Shown here: positions 10,701-19,666 of the stretch, piece after piece
Numbering within the stretch: the first letter of the stretch is position 1
Layout: every line of letters begins with the position of its first letter
From: Paludibacteraceae bacterium
GTDB lineage: Bacteria > Bacteroidota > Bacteroidia > Bacteroidales > Paludibacteraceae
Length of the DNA: 64,000 nt
NCBI GenBank assembly: GCA_016283095.1
Contig: JAEEMG010000076.1
Coordinates: forward strand, 43,835-107,834
Reading direction: 5' to 3'
Made by a program: the position numbers and the translations under genes
The notes under the pieces: model-generated
The model's database searches: none
Told to the model about the DNA's origin: nothing
What the model saw: only the letters and a program-made list of their open reading frames with translations

Positions 10701-13700
10701 AGTTCATACGAGCTTGAGTTTGGAAGACTTCCTCCGTTATCGTTCACACTCGCATTGTCAGAAGGTTCCTTGTCCGACGGTATAGATCCGCTCTTGAACA
10801 CCTCCTCACAGATCTCTATCTTCTTCACAATCGGCGCTGGAGTGGAACTGATTATGATATCAACTCTCTCCGGTTCGCTCTGGCATGTGAGTCCGTCCGC
10901 TGTCGTCACCTCCCATCTCACCCAGCGCTCCTGTTTCTCTACATACTCAGTATTTCCCGTATTATATTCTGGCTTTGACGATATTGTCGATCCCTTGACA
11001 TACACACCTGTCTCGCTTCTCGACCACAAAAGTGTCTGGCCTGGGACATCGTCTATCGCATCCGGACTCTTTACCAAGATGTCCACGAATTCCTTCGTGT
11101 CTTTCGCCTCACTCTTCACGTAGCTCACCGAGTGGTTCACCTTTGGCTTCTCGACTGCCACTACGTCTACCGTGATGTCTATGCTTGGACCCTTGCACTC
11201 CTTCTTGGATTCTGGGGTCGTGAACTTCTGGTATGCCTTGTACTCGTATGTCTGGGATGAGGACATCTTCGTGTTTGGTGTGAATGTAGACGCCTCACTT
11301 GTTCCTGACACGAACACTATCTCGTCTGCATAGTAGTAGTTTTTCTCATCCTTCACAATATCCGCCTTCAGCTCCTCCGCCTCGTCGTTAGCGCAGTACT
11401 CATGCTTGCTGGCATCAACTGGTTCCTTGACATCGTACACTGTGACCTTGAACTCTGCAACCTCACTCTGGGCGTATGGTGCTGTAGTTGCTCGCTGGGC
11501 GACATACAGTGTGTACTGGCCAGGTGTTGTGACGTCCACAATATTTGTTGGTGCCGATGACAACGTCTTGCCGACCGTATCCTTAGCGTCCTCGAACCAG
11601 ATCAGCTCATAGCCAGCGTCTGTGCTCACAATGCCTTCCATTGCGTCATATGTGCCGTCCTTGCATAGGTCGATGTCCTTGACTGCTGGCTTTGGCGCCG
11701 CCAAAACCTCTACCACCACCTTGGCTTTCTTGCTGATGCATTCACCTTCCTTGTAGGCGATATAGAACACGTATGGCGATGTAGTCGCTACTGATCTATC
11801 TATCTCAAATGCAGTTAGGCTTGCTTTTGATTTTGGATCATCTTCTGACTTGAACCATACAAGATCATATGAAGCATCCAATGTCTGGGCGAATTTCGCC
11901 GGTGTCAGCATTTCATGGCTGTCGCCGTTTATAGTGTACTGGAGCGACTCATCCTTTGGTGCCTCTGGGATAGGATAGACTATAACCTCATAGTTTTTGA
12001 CCTCTCCCTTACATCCTGTCTTGTTGTCCACTACCTGGTAGCTGAACATGCCTCCGTCGGCTGACTCCAAGCCCTCAAAGAATTTCTCGTCCTTGTTGTC
12101 TCCCAACGGTGAGCCTGACAATGTGTCGGCTCCCTTCCACCAGTGGATTGTATAGTCTGATGCTGTTCCCTTTGTCAGCGTCATGTCAACAAGGTCTTTG
12201 CCCTCACCTTCACAGAATTCAGTCTGTGGATTTCGGAACTCTGCGTCAGGAACCTCATTGAATCTAATATAAACAGTATCTGCCGTCTTACATTTACCAT
12301 CAAGATACAAAGCATCTACAGCATAAAGAACAACTGGCATTTCTGAGCCGCCTAGAGAAGCATCATCATAGCTGACAACTTTTGGAGAAACAACATCTTT
12401 CAAAACGCTCTTTGCTCCAAGCATATCACCTGGCTTTTCTGTCTCAAACCACTTGATAGCAAATCCCTCAAAATCAGCTGATGCCCAGTCTGCTTCATCT
12501 GGTGTAATATCCGCTGCCTGAGAAAGTGTTACACTTTCACCATAACACAACTCAATCACATCCTTTTTATTCTTCTTATCAGAAGCTTTTTTATCAGACT
12601 TGATCTTGATCTTATCCAATGGCTCTGTACAAGCGTCACATTTTATAGTGACTTCAATTGGATCAGAAACAGTATAAGAAGCACATGCCTCATCTGGATT
12701 ATAAGCAAAATTCAAGCCATGTGCATTCAAAGTTTCATCAGAACCTAGGACAACACGGAAATAAATTTTTTCATCCGGATCCTTACCAACAAAAAGTTCA
12801 GTCAATTTGTCATAAGTAATCTTATCTGTAATATCACTTCCTGGTATTGGTTTCCATGACTTCTTATCAAACTTCTTTGAAGAAGGATCATCAAATGTAT
12901 ACTGATAAATATATCTTGCAACATAATCACCTGCAGTATTCTTATAATAGTTCTTTATCATAGAAGTCTCTTCTACATAAAGCTGAATATCATCTCCAAC
13001 ACAAGAAGCAGTATCTTCTACTGTCCAACCTTCATCAAAGAACAATTTCACACTTGGTGGTGTACATGTCCATATCTGAATATCATCCAATAGCAAGTCG
13101 TTACCTTCTTTATTCTGTGCATCACCACCCGCTTCTGAAATAATCTCAAACTTCAAACTTGGACTATCACCAGTCAATTCAATTGAGGCAGAAACCTCCT
13201 CCCATGCAGTTTCTACATCATATTTTGTATCACTGTGTACAGCCATTCGTTCTACAGCGTCAGTTGTATGTGACGTTCCTGTATTCAAATCAGTAACACG
13301 AATCTTTACTTTTACCGGATAATCGGAAGCTGACCAGTTACTGATATAACATTTTACAGTCAAATTCTTATCACAAAGACCATTTATCTCTCGACTATAG
13401 ATGATTGCGTCCGGATCATTACCACAATTTAGGAACAACATTGCTCCATAACCAGCAGGTGCATTAATAGAAGATGCAGTATGGTCTGGCACATATCCAT
13501 TTGGAGTCTGATAAGTGTTTGTTCCACTACCCATAGACGCTGACGCTGGATACTTTCCGTAGAAAGTCTGAGCCTGCCATCCCCACTTCGTTCCATCTGG
13601 ATCATTACTGTTAGTTACATTAGCTGCAACAGAATATGTTCCTTCTCCATCTGGAGTTGATGTATAACTAGCACCAGGAATAGAATAAGGCAATTCATAC

Positions 13701-14920
13701 GTCCATCCATCCGCAGCTGTTTTATCTACTTTTACAGGGTTATTAATATCTGTGTAATCCCATACCCAATAACTTCCTTTTTTTGTAAATGTACCAAAAT
13801 CATCCTGCCATATCAACTTCTCATCTGCAGGCAAACCATTGTCGCCAGTACAACAATGCTTATCCATAAACTTTATCGTATTGGACTTAACCTTATCACC
13901 TGCAGCAGTTTTTACTTCACAATAAAATGTGTACTCTTGACCTTCTACACTTCCTGTCGTATGTGTATATGATGGTCCTGTCGCACCTGTAATAGCCTTA
14001 CCATCTTTATACCACTGATATGTACAATTTAAGAATGTATTAATCAATTTGAATGTGGCATTCTTACCACCGACACATTCAGATGTCTTACCCATAATTT
14101 TAGGGTCCAACTCGGCATATACCTTAATACTCTTGATTTTCACAGCAGCATATGGACCTGATTGAGTCATATATATATTGACATCCAACGTTTCATTTGC
14201 AATCGGACCTTGACGATTATCAGCATTAAGTGGAGAATTTATTGTCGAAACTTCACAATCTCCTGCAGTCATCGGAACTCCAGCATCTACACCATCAGGG
14301 ACAGAGTTGTTTGTACCAATTTTTAATCTTGCATTATAAGAACTTGACAAATATGGTCCTTTATTTTTTTGAGATGTAGTATTAAGTTTACTTTGCTGAT
14401 TCAAGTAATCTTTATTCAATGGATTACAATATTCTACAACAACTCTATACTTACCTCCATTCTTCAATCCTCTAACACGATAGTTAAGCAAAAGAGTATT
14501 GGCTGTTATTCCTTTGTCTCCAGAACTAAATACAATACCCCACTCTCCTTTAGCATCATCCATTCTTAACGAATCAAGCTGACGGGAATTATATGAAATA
14601 CCATAGTACCTTCCACTTAAAAAAGTACCTTCAGCAGTACCACCTTTACCTTGATCCAAAGAAGAAGCTGCATTAGGTGGCAACTTATAACCTCCTTTTG
14701 TAGCATCAATTGCAGGCAGAATAACTCCATCAAAATCATTTATGTAAGTTGTGGAGCTATAAAAACTATCTTCAGCACCTGCAATAGAAAAATCAGTGCT
14801 AGATACAAGGACTAAATTATCCGTAGCACCTCCTCCAGGCCATTGTGCATAAGCATTGGAGCTACCCAACAACAGCCCAATAAGGAATAGACAATAAGTT
14901 AAAAAACGTTGTGTTTTCAT
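7784..14920 (-). CDS. Giant T9SS type B secreted adhesin with Ig-like modules
   Basis: Product of 2,378 residues, the largest of the window. A signal peptide ends near NAYAQWPGG. Residues about 280-350 look like an Ig-like domain (TYQWYKDGKAITGAT), and the body repeats a pattern of a Cys near the start of each module (for example ICSGEEVELKATVSP, TICEGDNVRVDAGSYG) followed by a WF or W-containing strand. The last 90 residues are the gliding-motility-associated C-terminal domain (TIGR04131/CHU_C type): FPIHFSPNGDGDSEHWTV, FTIYDRWGKKLVVFKG, GWDGSYNGVDMPSTDYWY, ending in FTLIRR. This marks a T9SS type B cargo. Such proteins are surface adhesins or matrix proteins; the ligand is unknown. Base composition differs sharply between the two halves of the gene (see findings). 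A PorP/SprF gene lies 2 kb upstream. Confidence 0.88.
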   Translation of the reverse strand: MKTQRFLTYCLFLIGLLLGSSNAYAQWPGGGATDNLVLVSSTDFSIAGAEDSFYSSTTYINDFDGVILPAIDATKGGYKLPPNAASSLDQGKGGTAEGTFLSGRYYGISYNSRQLDSLRMDDAKGEWGIVFSSGDKGITANTLLLNYRVRGLKNGGKYRVVVEYCNPLNKDYLNQQSKLNTTSQKNKGPYLSSSYNARLKIGTNNSVPDGVDAGVPMTAGDCEVSTINSPLNADNRQGPIANETLDVNIYMTQSGPYAAVKIKSIKVYAELDPKIMGKTSECVGGKNATFKLINTFLNCTYQWYKDGKAITGATGPSYTHTTGSVEGQEYTFYCEVKTAAGDKVKSNTIKFMDKHCCTGDNGLPADEKLIWQDDFGTFTKKGSYWVWDYTDINNPVKVDKTAADGWTYELPYSIPGASYTSTPDGEGTYSVAANVTNSNDPDGTKWGWQAQTFYGKYPASASMGSGTNTYQTPNGYVPDHTASSINAPAGYGAMLFLNCGNDPDAIIYSREINGLCDKNLTVKCYISNWSASDYPVKVKIRVTDLNTGTSHTTDAVERMAVHSDTKYDVETAWEEVSASIELTGDSPSLKFEIISEAGGDAQNKEGNDLLLDDIQIWTCTPPSVKLFFDEGWTVEDTASCVGDDIQLYVEETSMIKNYYKNTAGDYVARYIYQYTFDDPSSKKFDKKSWKPIPGSDITDKITYDKLTELFVGKDPDEKIYFRVVLGSDETLNAHGLNFAYNPDEACASYTVSDPIEVTIKCDACTEPLDKIKIKSDKKASDKKNKKDVIELCYGESVTLSQAADITPDEADWASADFEGFAIKWFETEKPGDMLGAKSVLKDVVSPKVVSYDDASLGGSEMPVVLYAVDALYLDGKCKTADTVYIRFNEVPDAEFRNPQTEFCEGEGKDLVDMTLTKGTASDYTIHWWKGADTLSGSPLGDNKDEKFFEGLESADGGMFSYQVVDNKTGCKGEVKNYEVIVYPIPEAPKDESLQYTINGDSHEMLTPAKFAQTLDASYDLVWFKSEDDPKSKASLTAFEIDRSVATTSPYVFYIAYKEGECISKKAKVVVEVLAAPKPAVKDIDLCKDGTYDAMEGIVSTDAGYELIWFEDAKDTVGKTLSSAPTNIVDVTTPGQYTLYVAQRATTAPYAQSEVAEFKVTVYDVKEPVDASKHEYCANDEAEELKADIVKDEKNYYYADEIVFVSGTSEASTFTPNTKMSSSQTYEYKAYQKFTTPESKKECKGPSIDITVDVVAVEKPKVNHSVSYVKSEAKDTKEFVDILVKSPDAIDDVPGQTLLWSRSETGVYVKGSTISSKPEYNTGNTEYVEKQERWVRWEVTTADGLTCQSEPERVDIIISSTPAPIVKKIEICEEVFKSGSIPSDKEPSDNASVNDNGGSLPNSSSYELVWFDDKDVAEDAMTNSSSLAKGKKTAPALQEVFDGVNMSDETVSEWSKSLYVVQSYDDGANVTTSPASEMKLVVNATPKLQQLAHDPVCDGPVNLTDNKYWNVSNGVTVSARYSYGGSDMTQNASSLTEAGEYTVEATSSLGCKSDPLTLQLDIRKLKISMDPKSETCPGDNVEQEVAIDFSYNKNGVEGKAGKVSLSWTSEEKTSDNPTQKGTVSSPDDVNFMYTSGNFEGKAGDTHTITVTMTDGYCIATAKQTVEIGNGPAGGTYSWTETGNESTENGKNIPLSDSNKEKIEIYACGDAVTVDFSKVTMDSGSKVEWFKSQDYTSTPAKTGTTPTFSKNDYGKYYVRYMNNCYAYATVSIIDASVTINTMSDGSVVKCEDDEYKITIDVESKAGKATREWYKDGNLYANNSDGLSFSPLKKKDEGSYRVEYRYGGCRAELDVVDLKVKEYVKVDVDDYEMYDGKKSYIIIAGENATAPFKFSVPSEASDIAALTPTKTEKTSRNEGSLSSGNVSFDVTAVDEDHIVNVKFESDDYCMGEVDFQVLRDAKLVLKANLDTAMCLNEEKPFTIDTIGTGAFRRPGAELKITATPERGTETQEKGFGVVSDTLKKNISPRETTTYKVSFTYGGQHLDTTIKVTVYNFKVEPINQIICSGEEVELKATVSPAGSKIEWFDEDKTTSLGDNPGMLSPVFDGPVSAQKSQHKYWARPYSDLVTCTSSGMTPLLVDVYRPLEGDIEDQTICEGDNVRVDAGSYGATTYIWIIDGDSIKGSRYYQDTPSETTVYKVHMTRGNVCKADDEATVTVTTKPVIASIDSVGYRDVDIVMDPMFGTPAFRYSIDGGEWTENTHLTGLKYTTHIITVEDANGCVLKDTFVVKDPELVFPIHFSPNGDGDSEHWTVPGINETYPEAEFTIYDRWGKKLVVFKGEDDGWDGSYNGVDMPSTDYWYECIIREIDKVYTGHFTLIRR

Positions 14921-15268
14921 AATATAATAACCCTATTAAATTTCAAAACATTAAATAAATTAGTCATCACTATTATTATACATTTATACAAAATGTGAAA
15001 GCAAATATATAAAAAAAAAGACAAAAAAGAGTTTTTTTGAAAAAAATCATCCCTATAACATAGTTTTTTATAATGCAGATGAAAACATCAACACTTAATT
15101 TTACAAATAATTGTTTAATGTCTTCAGATATTTGTAAATATTCATTTCAATAATAAAAAAGCAATACCTTAATTGAAAACACAAAATAAAATCACAAAAA
15201 TTTTCAAAAAAGAAAAAAAAATCACATATTTGCGATATAAATAAATGCAAATTAAATCTATAGAGAGT
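14921..15268. other. 348-base AT-rich divergent intergenic region
   Basis: Lies between the giant gene (minus) and the winged-helix gene (plus). It holds the -7 box of the giant gene (15009-15002) and an imperfect CATATTTG at 15225-15232 for the plus-strand gene. The remainder, about 15020-15220, is very A/T-rich with homopolymer runs; I see no gene, RNA or repeat in it. Confidence 0.5.
15002..15009 (-). promoter_or_regulatory. -7 element upstream of the giant T9SS gene
   Basis: TATATTTG on the minus strand, about 80 nt before the ATG, implying a leader of roughly 75 nt. The upstream TTG is only 12 nt away, so the -33 element is uncertain. Confidence 0.4.
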
Positions 15269-15496
15269 ATGGAGAGCAAATTAATTGGAGTAATCGGAGA
15301 AAATGCCGGTGTAGTTTGGAGATTTTTGAACGCATCTTCAAGTGAAAAATTCTCTTTCGAACAGCTGAAAAAGGGAACTAAGCTAAAAAATGACGAATTA
15401 TATGCTGCAATCGGCTGGTTAGCAAGAGAAAACAAAATCCAAATCGAAGAAAATGGTTCGAAAGCATCCTATAGTGCAATTGAATTCTACTTCTAA
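15269..15496 (+). CDS. Small winged helix-turn-helix protein (DUF2582 type)
   Basis: Residues following MESKLIGVIGENAGVVW match the short winged-helix family (PF10771, DUF2582) of Bacteroidota: a KLKNDELYAAIGWLAREN recognition-helix segment and a C-terminal wing ending in AIEFYF. About 75 residues. I take the ATG at 15269 rather than an in-frame ATG at 15245, because the likely -7 box (15225-15232) would leave almost no leader for the earlier one; the longer form cannot be excluded. Probably DNA-binding; its targets are unknown and it is not in an operon. Confidence 0.8.
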   Translation: MESKLIGVIGENAGVVWRFLNASSSEKFSFEQLKKGTKLKNDELYAAIGWLARENKIQIEENGSKASYSAIEFYF

Positions 15497-15502
15497 GAAA
15501 GA

Positions 15503-15536
15503 AAAAGCGATTGGCTCTCCAATCGCTTTTATTTTT
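15503..15536 (+). terminator. Bidirectional intrinsic terminator
   Basis: AAAAGCGATTGG and CCAATCGCTTTT form a 12-bp stem with a CTCT loop; T-rich sequence follows on both strands. It serves the winged-helix gene (plus) and can serve the convergent M42 gene (minus). Confidence 0.8.
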
Positions 15537-15583
15537 TATTAATCAAAAATAGAATCACAAGAAAATCGATCCGCCTATGCGAA

Positions 15584-16684
15584 TTAATAATTATGACATG
15601 GAATGAAATCAAATATCTCATTCTCGTCGATCTTCTTTATTGTTTCCACTAACAAAGATATAATTGCATCTACATCACGTAGATCACATACTTCTACAGG
15701 TGTATGCATATAACGATTTGGTATTGAAATCAATGCCGTGGCTACACCCTCCCTCGTTAGTTGTATTTTGCATGTATCCGTTCCTCCTGTAGCAGAGGAA
15801 TTAGTCACATTTTGATATGCAATACCTTTTTCTATCGCAGTATCTTGCAACAAATGAACCAAAGCGACATTGTTGTCTGCACAATGACGAATCACAGCAC
15901 CGTCACCTAACTTACAAGTGCCATATTTGATAGCAGAACAATCAGGGACGTCTGTAGCAAAACCAACATCTAAAGCAAATCCAACCTGAGGATTAATTTT
16001 ATATGCACTTGTCACAGCTCCGCGACATCCCACTTCCTCTTGCGATGAAGCCACTCCATATACTCCTATTTTCAAATCTTCCTTAGAAAGACGACGGATT
16101 ACCTCAGCCACAATAAAAGCTCCTATTTTATCATCCAAACCCTTGCTCGAAATCCTGTGTTTGCCAATAAAAGAGACATTGGAAACAACAGCAACAGGAT
16201 CTCCAATCTGGACCATCTCTTTTGCCTCTTCCGCACTTTCAGCACCTATATCAACCCAAAGTTTATCTAGGTCCAATGCTTTAACTCGTTCATCTGCAGT
16301 TTGTAAATGAATAGGTTTTTTCCCAATTACACCCCTAACTTTGTTGCCACGTGATAAAATCACAACTTCTGTACCTGGAACTGTCAACAAATCGATGCCA
16401 CCATGCTTGCGTACATAGATGAATCCATTGTCATCTATATGCATCACCTGAAAACCTATTTCATCTATATGTCCGCATAACATAACCTTGAAATCAGCAT
16501 CAGGATTAATCACACCATAAGAATTGCATAAAACATCACCGTCTACAACGGCAAACTGATGAACATAATCCATCCAACAATGAGCAGCCTCCATCTCATA
16601 TCCAGAAGGAGAATAAGAAGAGAGAAGATTTTCCAAGAATCCTACACTACTCTCGTCTATGTTTTTATAATCCGATAAATCCAT
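15584..16684 (-). CDS. M42 family metallopeptidase (glutamyl/leucyl aminopeptidase type)
   Basis: Cytoplasmic di-zinc aminopeptidase of the M42 family, 366 residues from the ATG at 16684 (MDLSDYKNIDESS). Metal-site motifs are all present: VMLCGHIDEIGFQV (His-x-Asp), ISSKGLDDKIGAFI (bridging Asp), ASSQEEVGCRGAV (catalytic Glu and Glu ligand), ALDVGFATDVP and a C-terminal MHTPVEVCDLRD (last His). An in-frame ATG at 16732 would add 16 residues, but a perfect -7 box TAACTTTG lies inside that stretch (16710-16703), so the transcript probably starts after it. Monocistronic. Confidence 0.92.
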   Translation of the reverse strand: MDLSDYKNIDESSVGFLENLLSSYSPSGYEMEAAHCWMDYVHQFAVVDGDVLCNSYGVINPDADFKVMLCGHIDEIGFQVMHIDDNGFIYVRKHGGIDLLTVPGTEVVILSRGNKVRGVIGKKPIHLQTADERVKALDLDKLWVDIGAESAEEAKEMVQIGDPVAVVSNVSFIGKHRISSKGLDDKIGAFIVAEVIRRLSKEDLKIGVYGVASSQEEVGCRGAVTSAYKINPQVGFALDVGFATDVPDCSAIKYGTCKLGDGAVIRHCADNNVALVHLLQDTAIEKGIAYQNVTNSSATGGTDTCKIQLTREGVATALISIPNRYMHTPVEVCDLRDVDAIISLLVETIKKIDENEIFDFIPCHNY

Positions 16685-16702
16685 AATTTTAAATTTACGA
16701 CG

Positions 16703-16710
16703 CAAAGTTA
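16703..16710 (-). promoter_or_regulatory. -7 element of the M42 peptidase gene
   Basis: TAACTTTG on the minus strand, 18 nt before the chosen ATG. It decides the start codon of the gene. No convincing -33 TTG. Confidence 0.4.
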
Positions 16711-16861
16711 ATAAAAATTCTTTGCTGTCCATTATACTTCGAATACAACTTCATCGATGAACAATATGTTTGACCAGCCTTTATAGATGTCTTCCTATGA
16801 TTTTTATGGCGGCTGTCAATATGAATGAATTATTATGAGTAGAAGACATATCATACGAAAT

Positions 16862-16893
16862 AAAAAAAGCGATGTTCAAAAGAACATCGCTTT
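16862..16893 (-). terminator. Intrinsic terminator after porP/sprF
   Basis: AAAGCGATGTTC and GAACATCGCTTT form a 12-bp stem with a 4-nt loop, followed on the minus strand by seven T. 24 nt after the stop. Confidence 0.8.
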
Positions 16894-16916
16894 CATTTCC
16901 TATTTATAAATTCCTA

Positions 16917-18005
16917 TTATCTACAGAAATGCTGAGTCTTACAGAATGAGTAACTTAACATCAACTCATGATCTCCCTTGTTAAACTTGTTCACACCAGT
17001 CAAACCTAAACCATAAGTATAACCGATATTGAATTTTTTAATTCTAATTCCTCCCATAGGTCTCAAACACAATGGTGCAGGTTTAACATCTGATCCATCA
17101 ATATTTTTACCGCTATCAAGAGAATGGCGATACAAAAGTTCAACCCAATATCCAAAATCCTTACCAGGCACATCCTGCATAAACTTCAAATGGATATCCA
17201 ACTGACGCTCTGATCCCTTTTCTACCTTTTCTGTAGTTTGAGTAGACTCGCCAACCGCCTCATCATCATTACGATCTATGTTAAACTTGAACATAGCTCC
17301 AGGCTCAAACTGCATTCCATCGCCTAACTGGAAGTCATAACCCAAGAAGATAAATGGATTAATAGGACGAATAGGCTCAGTCTTTCCTAACTGCTCCAAC
17401 TTTGTCGGAACCAAATTAGCAATAGTCAAACCAGCAAAGAAATTATCAAACAAGAAATACGTACCGAAAGTTGCATTGAAATAATAGCCTTTATTTTCTC
17501 CACCATTATCAATTACAATATCCGTCGATTGCTGTTGAAACAATTCACTTTCATATCCATAGCCGTTAACGACACAAGCAAGAGCGAAAGACAACTGTCT
17601 TGTAATATCTCTCTGCTTCATCATATAGCCACGAGTACTGCTTCCTGACAAAGGTATATGATAACCTAATGATACCTGTCCACCTCTTCTTAAAGAGTTT
17701 CCATTCTTATCTACATATGCATATGCACCTATTCCAAGACGCTCCAATCCGCCACGTAATCGAGTACGAAAACTTAACGTTGTAAAACGCGGAGTCTCTA
17801 CCTTATTATCTTTACCCTCCATTCCGGTCCATCCCATAAAGCCTGTCCACATGAAATGGGTACAACGCTCAGCTCCAGCAACCGCAGGGTTTACTAGATA
17901 GTAATTGTAATAGTACTGATTATAGACGATTTCCTCTTGCGCCTTTAGTCCCGTCTGAGATAGCAAGACCATCGTCAATGCTACTAAAATGTGTTTTATC
18001 TTCAT
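16917..18005 (-). CDS. PorP/SprF family type IX secretion outer-membrane protein
   Basis: 362 residues with a signal peptide ending in GLKAQEE. The mature start IVYNQYYYNYYLVNPAVAGAE matches the PorP/SprF hallmark (Q-Y-x-N-P-A-x-AG); alternating strands and a C-terminal HELMLSYSF-type strand indicate an outer-membrane beta barrel. In the T9SS, PorP/SprF paralogs are linked with secretion or attachment of cargos carrying the type B C-terminal domain. The only such cargo here is the giant protein ending at 7784, on the same strand but separated by two unrelated genes and terminators, so the two are transcribed separately. Confidence 0.88.
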   Translation of the reverse strand: MKIKHILVALTMVLLSQTGLKAQEEIVYNQYYYNYYLVNPAVAGAERCTHFMWTGFMGWTGMEGKDNKVETPRFTTLSFRTRLRGGLERLGIGAYAYVDKNGNSLRRGGQVSLGYHIPLSGSSTRGYMMKQRDITRQLSFALACVVNGYGYESELFQQQSTDIVIDNGGENKGYYFNATFGTYFLFDNFFAGLTIANLVPTKLEQLGKTEPIRPINPFIFLGYDFQLGDGMQFEPGAMFKFNIDRNDDEAVGESTQTTEKVEKGSERQLDIHLKFMQDVPGKDFGYWVELLYRHSLDSGKNIDGSDVKPAPLCLRPMGGIRIKKFNIGYTYGLGLTGVNKFNKGDHELMLSYSFCKTQHFCR

Positions 18006-18085
18006 TTTTCAACTATTTTGCAACAGTTCTTAAATAATGGTAATTAGAAATAGGTTTTATCCTAATTCATTTATTAACGTTTGGC

Positions 18086-18116
18086 AAATATAAATAAGTT
18101 TAACAAAACGTGCAAT
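18086..18116 (-). promoter_or_regulatory. Promoter of porP/sprF
   Basis: Minus strand TTG (18116-18114), 20-nt spacer, TATATTTG (18093-18086). The leader would be about 75 nt. Confidence 0.55.
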
Positions 18117-18146
18117 ACTTTTTTGCTTTTCTTTTCTAATTTCTTG

Positions 18147-19535
18147 TTAATATGCAGCTTTATCTCCTTTTATCATATTAAAAACAGTTTGAAATATGAT
18201 TCTTACATCTAACCAAAAGCTCCAGTTTTCTATATACCACACGTCCTGTTTCACTCGACCGATCATCTGACTTATATCAGAAGTTTCTCCCCTGAATCCA
18301 GTCACTTGAGCCCATCCTGTAATTCCAGGTTTAGCCAAATGACGTACCATATATTCATCGATCAGTTTAGAATATTGTTCTGTTTGGCTTACCATATGCG
18401 GACGTGGTCCGACGACTGACATATCACCTAATAAAACATTAACAAACTGAGGCATTTCATCCAAATTTGTTTTCCTCAACACAGCACCAACCTTGGTAAT
18501 ACGGGAATCTCCTTTTGTCGCTTGTAGCCTATCGGCCTCTTTATTGACCTTCATTGTACGAAACTTCAAGCAATAAAATTCCCTTCCATTTTTTCCTGTT
18601 CTCTTCTGCTTAAAAAACACAGGACCAGGTGATGACAACTTGACTGCTATTGCAAGAATCACATACACTGGTGAAAAAAGCAAAAGTACAAACAATGAAA
18701 ATACGATATCGAATAAACGTTTTCCTGTTCTATTCCAAGGCTCTTCCAATGGTTCGTCACGGAATAAAATCATAGGAATATTAGCCACATTTATCAAAGA
18801 TACTCCTTTCTTTATATATCTTTGGAAATCTGGCACAATCAGACTCTTTACGAAACAACGCTCTGCCTCTTTCAAAATATTCAGCGACTTATTATCGTCA
18901 CTTGCAGGCAAAGCACTGATAACTTCATTCACATCACCAGATTTTATCAATTCAAGAGCATCAGCCAATGAACCTTTCACAAGATTGGCGTCTACTTTAT
19001 AATCTGAAGGATCCCTATCATCATATATTCCAAGCACATCATACCCTTGGATTCTACTTGTTTTCAACTCGTCATATACCTGGGAAGCCACTTGACCGGT
19101 ACCCAAAATAATTACTTTACTGCAATTCTTTGGTAAATGCCGCCAGTATCTATAAACATTTCTTGCCACAAATCTCCATAAAAACACCACTCCAAAAAGA
19201 GTAGTAAAGAATAATGCAAAAAATCTTATGGAAAATTTGATGTCAGCAAGTATGAATGCGACTATCAGTATCAAAGAGAACAAGAAGATTGTGCGAAACA
19301 CTTTCGACATGATTCCTTCAATCACCGCCGTCGGCTGATCAAATATTGTTCCATGCTGCGAAAACGAAACTGCATAAGCTAATGTTGCTAACGCATGCAA
19401 CATATCTCGCGACAAATACGGATCAACATTATATCCAAAAAAATGAAGCAATATCGCAAGAAGCAGATTCAACAATAGCATCTCTGCAATAAATACTACA
19501 CCTTTGAAAAAGATATTTTCGTAATTAACAAACAT
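18147..19535 (-). CDS. Undecaprenyl-phosphate sugar phosphotransferase (WcaJ type)
   Basis: Inner-membrane initiating enzyme of exopolysaccharide or capsule synthesis; transfers a sugar-1-phosphate to undecaprenyl phosphate. 462 residues. Several membrane segments cover the N-terminal 110 residues; a Rossmann-like domain follows (KVIILGTGQVASQVYDEL); another hydrophobic segment (LFDIVFSLFVLLLFSPVYVIL) leads into the catalytic bacterial sugar transferase domain with GREFYCLKFRTMKVN, LRKTNLDEMPQFVNVLLGDM and SVVGPRPHMV. Exact sugar is unknown. No glycosyltransferase cluster adjoins it. Confidence 0.9.
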   Translation of the reverse strand: MFVNYENIFFKGVVFIAEMLLLNLLLAILLHFFGYNVDPYLSRDMLHALATLAYAVSFSQHGTIFDQPTAVIEGIMSKVFRTIFLFSLILIVAFILADIKFSIRFFALFFTTLFGVVFLWRFVARNVYRYWRHLPKNCSKVIILGTGQVASQVYDELKTSRIQGYDVLGIYDDRDPSDYKVDANLVKGSLADALELIKSGDVNEVISALPASDDNKSLNILKEAERCFVKSLIVPDFQRYIKKGVSLINVANIPMILFRDEPLEEPWNRTGKRLFDIVFSLFVLLLFSPVYVILAIAVKLSSPGPVFFKQKRTGKNGREFYCLKFRTMKVNKEADRLQATKGDSRITKVGAVLRKTNLDEMPQFVNVLLGDMSVVGPRPHMVSQTEQYSKLIDEYMVRHLAKPGITGWAQVTGFRGETSDISQMIGRVKQDVWYIENWSFWLDVRIIFQTVFNMIKGDKAAY

Positions 19536-19606
19536 ATTTTATCTGTAAATTAACCACTTACATTTTATTTCTCACCAATCTGCTCTTTTTCAAGTACAGA
19601 TTAAAA

Positions 19607-19635
19607 CAAAGATAGTGAGTTTTGACGATAAACAA
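19607..19635 (-). promoter_or_regulatory. Promoter of the sugar phosphotransferase gene
   Basis: Minus strand TTG (19635-19633), 18-nt spacer, TATCTTTG (19614-19607). A second TTG at 19639-19637 gives n22. Confidence 0.5.
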
Positions 19636-19666
19636 GCAAACAACTCTAAAAAAATGTTAAAATTAT

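Noticed and set aside
8798..11123. Several plus-strand open frames of 70-190 codons opposite the giant T9SS gene
   Set aside because: They lie wholly antisense to a convincing gene, have no family motifs, and are expected from the higher GC and codon pattern of that part.
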